A DNA stretch of 64,000 nucleotides, taken from positions 62,001-126,000 of the forward strand of contig NZ_JAOOPY010000014.1 in NCBI RefSeq assembly GCF_025486315.1, read 5' to 3'. Both the position numbers and the translations under genes were made by a program. Below, one piece after another: positions 59,410-64,000 of the stretch (positions are counted from its first letter, which is position 1; the number at the start of each line of letters is the position of its first letter). Origin of the DNA: Variovorax sp. N23. Its GTDB lineage: Bacteria; Pseudomonadota; Gammaproteobacteria; Burkholderiales; Burkholderiaceae_C. The notes under the pieces were generated by a model. It was not told where the DNA came from, ran no database searches, and worked only from the letters and a program-made list of their open reading frames with translations.

Positions 59410-60753
59410 TCAGCGGCCCGGCGCCTTCGCCACCCGCCACACGGTGTTGCCCACGTCGTCGGCCACCAGCAGCGCGCCGGCCTTATCGAGCGCGACGCCC
59501 ACCGGCCGGCCCTGCGCCTTGCCCTCGGCATTCAGGAAGCCGGTGAGAAAGTCCTTCGGCTGGCCCGTCGGCTGGCCGCCGATGAAGGGCACGAAGACGA
59601 CCTTGTAGCCCGACTGCGGCTGGCGGTTCCACGAGCCGTGCTCGCCGATGAAGGCGCCGGTCGCGTACTCCGCCGGCATGCCGCGCGGGTTCGAGAAGGC
59701 CAGGCCCAGCGGCGCGACGTGCGTGCCCAGCGCGTAGTCGGGCGCAATGGCCTTGGCCACCTTGTCGGGCTGCTGCGGCTGCACGCGGATGTCGACGTTG
59801 CCGCCGTAGTAGCTCCAGGGCCAGCCGTAGAAGGCGCCGTCCTTCACCGAGGTGAGGTAGTCGGGCACCAGGTCGCTGCCGATCTCGTCGCGCTCGTTCA
59901 CCACGGTCCACAGCGTCTTGGTGTCGGGCTCCCAGCCCATGCCGTTCGGGTTGCGCAGGCCGCTCGCGAACAGGCGCTTCTCGCCGCTCTTCGTGTCCAC
60001 CTCCCAGATGGCAGCTCGGCCTGCTTCGGCCTCCAGGCCGTTCTCGCCGACGTTGCTGTTGGAGCCGACCGTCACGTAGAGCTTGCTGCCGTCCTCGCTG
60101 GCGATGACGTTCTTGGTCCAGTGGTGGTTGATGCCGGCGGGCAGATCGGTCACCTTCACCGGCGCGCCGGCGGCGGCCGTCTGGCCCTCGGTGTACGGCA
60201 CCTTCACCAGCGCGTTGGCGTTGGCGATGAAGAGTTCGTTGCCCACCAGCGCCATGCCGAAGGGCGACTGCAGCCCCTGGATGAAGACGTTGCGCGTCTC
60301 GGCCACGCCGTCGCCATCGGTGTCGCGCAGCAGCGTGATGCGGTTGGCGCTGGGCACCTCGGCGCCGGCGCGCCTCATGACCTTGCCCTGCACGAAGTCC
60401 TTGACCATGCCGATCGGGCCCTTCTTGGCTTCCGGCGCGCCGGGCTCCTTGGGCGGTTTGTTGCTTTCGGCCACCAGCACGTCGCCGTTGGGAAGCGTGT
60501 AGACCCAGCGCGGGTGGTCGAGCTGGCGGGCCAGGGCCGTGACCTTGAAGCCGGCCGGCGCGATCGGGCCGGCGGTGTCGGTCCAGCCGATGGCCTCGGA
60601 AACCTTCACCGTGGGGATGAAGGTCTTGTTGGGCGCGGGCAGCTGCGGCGTCGGGCCGACGCCGGCCTCGAAGGGCAGGCGCGCCGTTTCGCCGCAGGCG
60701 ACGATGGCGGCAGCGGCCACGGGAATCAGACAGAGGCGGGTCCAGCGGTGCAT
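59410..60753 (-). CDS. PQQ-dependent sugar dehydrogenase-like lipoprotein
   Basis: A 447-residue protein. The signal IPVAAAAIVACGE has a lipobox Cys at residue 20, so it is probably an outer- or inner-membrane lipoprotein. The rest is a six-bladed propeller of the glucose/sorbosone dehydrogenase type: HPRWVYTLPNGDVLVAESNKP, FIQGLQSPFGMALVGNELFIANANALV, FASGLRNPNGMGW and GAFIGEHGSWNRQPQSG. The last block resembles the PQQ-site region. It would oxidise sugars or alcohols in the periplasm. The substrate is not set by sequence. Confidence 0.85.
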   Translation of the reverse strand: MHRWTRLCLIPVAAAAIVACGETARLPFEAGVGPTPQLPAPNKTFIPTVKVSEAIGWTDTAGPIAPAGFKVTALARQLDHPRWVYTLPNGDVLVAESNKPPKEPGAPEAKKGPIGMVKDFVQGKVMRRAGAEVPSANRITLLRDTDGDGVAETRNVFIQGLQSPFGMALVGNELFIANANALVKVPYTEGQTAAAGAPVKVTDLPAGINHHWTKNVIASEDGSKLYVTVGSNSNVGENGLEAEAGRAAIWEVDTKSGEKRLFASGLRNPNGMGWEPDTKTLWTVVNERDEIGSDLVPDYLTSVKDGAFYGWPWSYYGGNVDIRVQPQQPDKVAKAIAPDYALGTHVAPLGLAFSNPRGMPAEYATGAFIGEHGSWNRQPQSGYKVVFVPFIGGQPTGQPKDFLTGFLNAEGKAQGRPVGVALDKAGALLVADDVGNTVWRVAKAPGR

Positions 60754-60881
60754 TGAGGTCTCCTTGAGGTGCGGTTTCGTTGGGACGCATGGTGGGCGAC
60801 CGTCCCTCCGCCGACTGTCGGCTGTGGGCGCTTTCGGGCGTGGTCCGGCTCGAAGACCGAGGCGCCGCTACCATCGGCGGC

Positions 60882-61643
60882 ATGACCGAAGACCTGTTCC
60901 GCGCCGACGCCTACCTGCAGGAATGCGCATCGCGCATCGTGCGCCTCGACGAGGCGGGCATCGTGCTCGACCGCACGGTGTTCTACCCGCTCGGCGGTGG
61001 CCAGGCCGGCGACACGGGCACGCTGCTGCTGGGCGATGGCCGCACGCTGGCGATCGCCGACACGCGCAAGGCCAAGGACGCCGAGGGCAAGCCGACCGAC
61101 GAGATCCTCCACGTGCCGGCACCCGGCCAGGAGGCGCTGCTCGCAGCGCTCGCACCCGGCGACGACGTGACGGCCCGCATCGACTGGGAGCGCCGCCACC
61201 GGTTGATGCGCTTCCACACCGCCACGCACCTGCTCTGCCACCTGGTGGCGCAGCCGGTCAACGGCTGCTCGATCACGCCGGACTACGCGCGGCTCGACTT
61301 CCACATGACCGACCCGCTGGACAAGGACGCGCTCACGGCCGGCCTGGCGCAGCTGGTCGGCGCGGCGCATCCGCTGGCGGTCGGGGCCATCACCGATGCC
61401 GAACTCGACGCCAATCCGTCGCTCGTCAAGAGCATGAGCGTGCAACCGCCGCGCGGCACGGGCACGGTGCGCACCATCCGCATCGGCGGCGATGGCGAGG
61501 GCGAGGGCGGCGTGCAGATCGACTTCCAGCCCTGCGGCGGCACGCACGTGGCCAACACCGCGGAGATCGGTGCGGTGGTCGTGACCAAGATCGAGAAGAA
61601 AAGCGCGAACAGCCGGCGCGTGGTGCTGGGCTGGGCGGCCTGA
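60882..61643 (+). CDS. Alanyl-tRNA editing protein (AlaX type)
   Basis: A 253-residue stand-alone editing domain. FYPLGGGQAGDTGTL is the family start, HTATH (H112, H116) and CGGTH (C218, H222) form the zinc site, and the last segment EIGAVVVTKIEKKSANSRRV is conserved. AlaX hydrolyses mischarged Ser-/Gly-tRNA(Ala). The length with an N-terminal beta domain fits the AlaX-M/-L type. ATG at 60882 is preferred to 60780, which has a non-homologous N-terminus. It is independent of its neighbours. Confidence 0.92.
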   Translation: MTEDLFRADAYLQECASRIVRLDEAGIVLDRTVFYPLGGGQAGDTGTLLLGDGRTLAIADTRKAKDAEGKPTDEILHVPAPGQEALLAALAPGDDVTARIDWERRHRLMRFHTATHLLCHLVAQPVNGCSITPDYARLDFHMTDPLDKDALTAGLAQLVGAAHPLAVGAITDAELDANPSLVKSMSVQPPRGTGTVRTIRIGGDGEGEGGVQIDFQPCGGTHVANTAEIGAVVVTKIEKKSANSRRVVLGWAA

Positions 61644-61691
61644 GCGGCGCCACCAGGAACCTTCTCCCTCTCTCCCGCTCCGACTGCCGGC

Positions 61692-63869
61692 ATGCTTCGC
61701 ACCCTCCTCTCCCGACTCTTCGTCGCCGCGCTCGCCCTGGCCGCCGTGCTGCCGACCGCGGCCCAGTTGCAACCCAAGGCCTCGCCGGTCGTCACCACGC
61801 CGCATGTGCGGGCCGAACTGATCGCGCATGCGCCGGACGGCGTGGCGCCGGGCGCCAAGGTGTGGGTCGGGCTGCAGATCACGCACCAGCCCGAGTGGCA
61901 CACCTACTGGAAGAACGCCGGCGACTCCGGCCTGCCGACCGAGCTGACGTGGACCCTGCCCCCCGGGATGGTCGCCGGCGACATCGCCTGGCCGGTGCCG
62001 AAAAAGATTCCAATCGGCAACCTCGCGAACTACGGCTACGAGCACACCGTGCTGCTGCCGGTGCAGCTCAAGATGGCGCCCGACTTCAAGCCGGCGGCCG
62101 CATTGATCGGCGCGGGCGGCATCGACATCCGGCTGAAGGCCTCGTGGCTGGTCTGCCGCAAGGAATGCATTCCCGAGGAGGGCGAGTTCGCGCTGACCCT
62201 GCCGGCGCAGGGTTCGACCGCGCTGCACAAGGCCGACTTCGACGCGGCCTTCGCGGCGCAGCCGGTGCCGCTCGCGCAGCCTGGCACCATCGCCGTGGCC
62301 GACAAGGCGCTGAACGTGCGCATCGACGGCCTGCCGCCGGCCGCGCGCGGCAAGACGCTCGAGTTCTTCCCCGAGACCGCGGAGGTGATCCACACCGCCG
62401 CCGTCTTCGGCAAGGACTGGACCCAGGCCTGGCAGGGCGACAGCTGGACCGCGACGATCCCGCTGGCCGACCAGCGCAGCGCCAGCCCGACGACGATGCC
62501 GGTGGTGCTGGCGCTGGCCGAGGCCGACCGCCACGACGGCGCCCCGATCGCCTGGCGCACCGAGGCGCCCGTCACCGGCGCCTGGCCGGCGACCGCCGCC
62601 TCGGCGCAGGTGTCGCCGGCGCTGCAGGCGGCGCTCGACGCCAACACGGCGGCGCCGCAGCCGCAACCGGCGGGCAGCTTCGCGATGGCGCTGCTCGGCG
62701 CTCTGCTGGGCGGCCTGTTGCTCAACCTGATGCCCTGCGTGTTCCCGGTGCTGGCGATCAAGGTGCTGGCCTTCGCCAACCATGCGGGCGACCGGCGCGG
62801 GCACCGCAGCGCCGGCCTGGCCTACACGGCCGGGGTGATGGTCACCTTCCTGGCGCTGGGCGCGGCCATGCTGGCGCTGCGGGCCGCCGGCGAGCAGCTG
62901 GGCTGGGGCTTCCAGCTGCAGTCGCCGGCCGTCGTCGCGGTGCTGGCCGCGCTGTTCACGCTCATCGGCCTCAACCTGGCCGGCGTGTTCGAGTTCGGCT
63001 TCCTGTTGCCGCGCTCGCTGTGCGCCGCGCAGATGAAGCATCCGGTGGCGAACGACTTTCTCTCCGGGGTGCTGGCGGTGGTCATCGCCTCGCCCTGCAC
63101 CGCGCCGTTCATGGGCGCGTCGCTCGGCTTCGCGATCGGGCTGCCGGCCGCCCAGGCGCTGATGCTGTTCGCGGCGCTGGGCCTCGGCCTGGCGCTGCCC
63201 TATCTGGTGGCGGGCTTCGTGCCGGCCGTCGTGCGCCTGCTGCCCAAGCCGGGCGCCTGGATGGACACGCTGCGCCGCGTGCTCGCTTTCCCGATGTTCG
63301 CCACCGTCGCCTGGCTGGTCTGGGTGCTGGGCCAGCAGAGCGGCATCGACGGCGCCGGCGCGCTGCTCGGCCTGCTGGTGTGCCTGGCCGCGGTGGTGTG
63401 GTCGTTCACGTTGCGCGGGCGCACGCGCATCGTCCTCGCCAGCGCGCTGCTGGCGTGCACCGCGGCGCTGGCGCTCGCGATCGGCGGCAACATCGTGCGG
63501 CCGGCCGAGCCGGCGGTGGCGGCGAGCGGCGCCCGCTGGCAGCCCTGGTCGGCCGCGCGGGTGGCCGAACTGCAGGCGGCCGGGCGACCGGTGTTCGTCG
63601 ATTTCACCGCGGCCTGGTGCGTGACCTGCCAGTACAACAAGAAGGCCACGCTGAGCGACGCCGACCTGCTGGCCGACTTCGACGCCCGCCAGGTCGCGCT
63701 GCTGCGCGCCGACTGGACCCGCCAGGACCCGGCGATCACCGCCGCGCTGAACGCGCTGGGGCGCAGCGGCGTCCCCGTGTACGTGCTGCAGGCGCCGGGC
63801 AAGGCGCCGGTGGTGCTGACCGAAATCCTGAGCAAACGCGACCTGAAGGCGGCGCTGGCCGCCTTGTGA
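61692..63869 (+). CDS. Protein-disulfide reductase, DsbD-family thiol:disulfide interchange protein
   Basis: A 725-residue protein. The signal MLRTLLSRLFVAALALAAVLPTAAQ is followed by a DsbD-alpha/ScsB-like N-terminal beta domain with WLVCRKECIPEEGEF (two cysteines). A membrane domain of about eight segments follows, with LMPCVFPVLAIKVL and SPCTAPFMGASLGF (both Pro-Cys motifs of the electron relay). The C-terminal thioredoxin domain has AWCVTCQYNKK (CxxC near residues 643-646). It carries electrons from cytoplasmic thioredoxin to the periplasm. The N-terminal domain makes it closer to ScsB/DipZ than to E. coli DsbD. Confidence 0.9.
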   Translation: MLRTLLSRLFVAALALAAVLPTAAQLQPKASPVVTTPHVRAELIAHAPDGVAPGAKVWVGLQITHQPEWHTYWKNAGDSGLPTELTWTLPPGMVAGDIAWPVPKKIPIGNLANYGYEHTVLLPVQLKMAPDFKPAAALIGAGGIDIRLKASWLVCRKECIPEEGEFALTLPAQGSTALHKADFDAAFAAQPVPLAQPGTIAVADKALNVRIDGLPPAARGKTLEFFPETAEVIHTAAVFGKDWTQAWQGDSWTATIPLADQRSASPTTMPVVLALAEADRHDGAPIAWRTEAPVTGAWPATAASAQVSPALQAALDANTAAPQPQPAGSFAMALLGALLGGLLLNLMPCVFPVLAIKVLAFANHAGDRRGHRSAGLAYTAGVMVTFLALGAAMLALRAAGEQLGWGFQLQSPAVVAVLAALFTLIGLNLAGVFEFGFLLPRSLCAAQMKHPVANDFLSGVLAVVIASPCTAPFMGASLGFAIGLPAAQALMLFAALGLGLALPYLVAGFVPAVVRLLPKPGAWMDTLRRVLAFPMFATVAWLVWVLGQQSGIDGAGALLGLLVCLAAVVWSFTLRGRTRIVLASALLACTAALALAIGGNIVRPAEPAVAASGARWQPWSAARVAELQAAGRPVFVDFTAAWCVTCQYNKKATLSDADLLADFDARQVALLRADWTRQDPAITAALNALGRSGVPVYVLQAPGKAPVVLTEILSKRDLKAALAAL

Positions 63870-63943
63870 AGAAGCGCCTCGCGCAGGGTGTCGATTTCAT
63901 GACCCTGTCGACGCTACGGCTTGTCACAGGCGGGTGAAGAAAT

Positions 63944-63974
63944 CGGCCTAAGCTGCGGCCGTTATTTGGTTTTT
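63944..63974 (+). terminator. Candidate terminator after the DsbD-like gene
   Basis: CGGCC (63944-63948) and GGCCG (63957-63961) form a short stem with an 8-nt loop, followed by a T-rich tail (TTATTTGGTTTTT). The stem is only 5 bp, so this is a weak call. It lies 75 nt past the stop of the preceding gene. Confidence 0.35.
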
Positions 63975-63990
63975 CAGGAGTCTGCAGACC

Positions 63991-64000
63991 ATGCCATCCC
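63991..64000 (+). CDS. Possible start of next gene, cut by the window edge
   Basis: An AGGAG (63976-63980) stands 10 nt before an ATG at 63991, giving Met-Pro-Ser before the window ends. Redox partners such as thioredoxin-like proteins often follow dsbD genes, but only three codons are visible and no identity can be given. Confidence 0.3.

Noticed and set aside
60539..63937. Very long plus-strand frame of 1132 codons overlapping AlaX and the DsbD-like gene
   Set aside because: It lies in a different frame from both well-recognised genes, is Arg-rich and low in complexity, and has no domain.
1..64000. CRISPR arrays, insertion sequences, prophage genes, tRNA or rRNA
   Set aside because: I found no regularly spaced repeats, transposase or integrase frames, terminal inverted repeats with target duplication, or tRNA-like cloverleaf sequence.

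Overview
The window is high-GC DNA (about 65-70 percent, with two visibly AT-richer islands). It looks like the chromosome of a betaproteobacterium of the Burkholderiales, most likely a Comamonadaceae member such as Variovorax. This rests on family content and codon style (an ESPR-type autotransporter, a phasin, an acyl-CoA-binding protein, MocR/LysR regulators, a dense gene layout with 4-nt ATGA/GTGA overlaps). No rRNA or tRNA marker is present to prove it.

Region 1 (1-28075) is a surface polysaccharide locus. At the left edge a Wzx-type flippase (cut by the window) follows an MraY/WecA-type sugar-phosphate transferase, with a lone plus-strand GT2 gene diverging from them. A run of about 22 kb, all on the minus strand (25182 down to 3031), then holds rmlB-rmlD-rmlA-rmlC (dTDP-L-rhamnose), wzm-wzt (ABC export with a C-terminal Wzt domain), and a 1015-residue methyltransferase/methyltransferase/coiled-coil/GT4 fusion. 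It continues with two related GT4 enzymes, an epimerase, two GT2 enzymes, an FAD oxidoreductase, a PF03706 flippase-like protein, an acyltransferase-3, and two paralogous GT-C-like membrane proteins. Divergently, manC and gmd supply GDP-mannose and GDP-4-keto-6-deoxymannose. The strongest unusual signal is an uninterrupted 13-G tract inside wzm (21527-21539). It is in frame here, and slippage would switch off the polysaccharide exporter.

Region 2 (28086-36339) is mixed housekeeping: phasin, TetR regulator, an unrecognised TPR-like protein, acyl-CoA-binding protein, a lipoprotein zinc peptidase, a molybdopterin oxidoreductase, a branched-chain-amino-acid-type binding protein and a MocR-type regulator.

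Region 3 (36416-42513) runs on the plus strand: LysE exporter, EamA transporter, aminotransferase, GST, PhzF, VOC protein and a threonine-dehydratase-like enzyme. This suggests amino-acid catabolism and export. A tandem 11-nt repeat at the LysE promoter is a plausible MocR operator.

Region 4 (42497-52265) contains a PATR-rich autotransporter with two palindromes in its upstream region, a histidine phosphatase, a small GIY-YIG-like protein, a GlsB-type membrane protein, and a tightly coupled double-RecA KaiC-like ATPase with a hybrid histidine kinase. A PEBP-family protein and a creatininase-family amidohydrolase complete it.

Region 5 (52444-64000) is an iron-uptake cassette (TonB-dependent siderophore receptor, PepSY protein, two small membrane proteins). 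It is followed by a SET-domain protein overlapping a LysR regulator, a divergent zinc-type alcohol dehydrogenase with a palindromic operator candidate, a PQQ-dependent sugar dehydrogenase-like lipoprotein, an AlaX editing enzyme, a DsbD-like thiol:disulfide transporter, and the first bases of what may be another gene. I saw no CRISPR array, insertion sequence, prophage, tRNA or rRNA.
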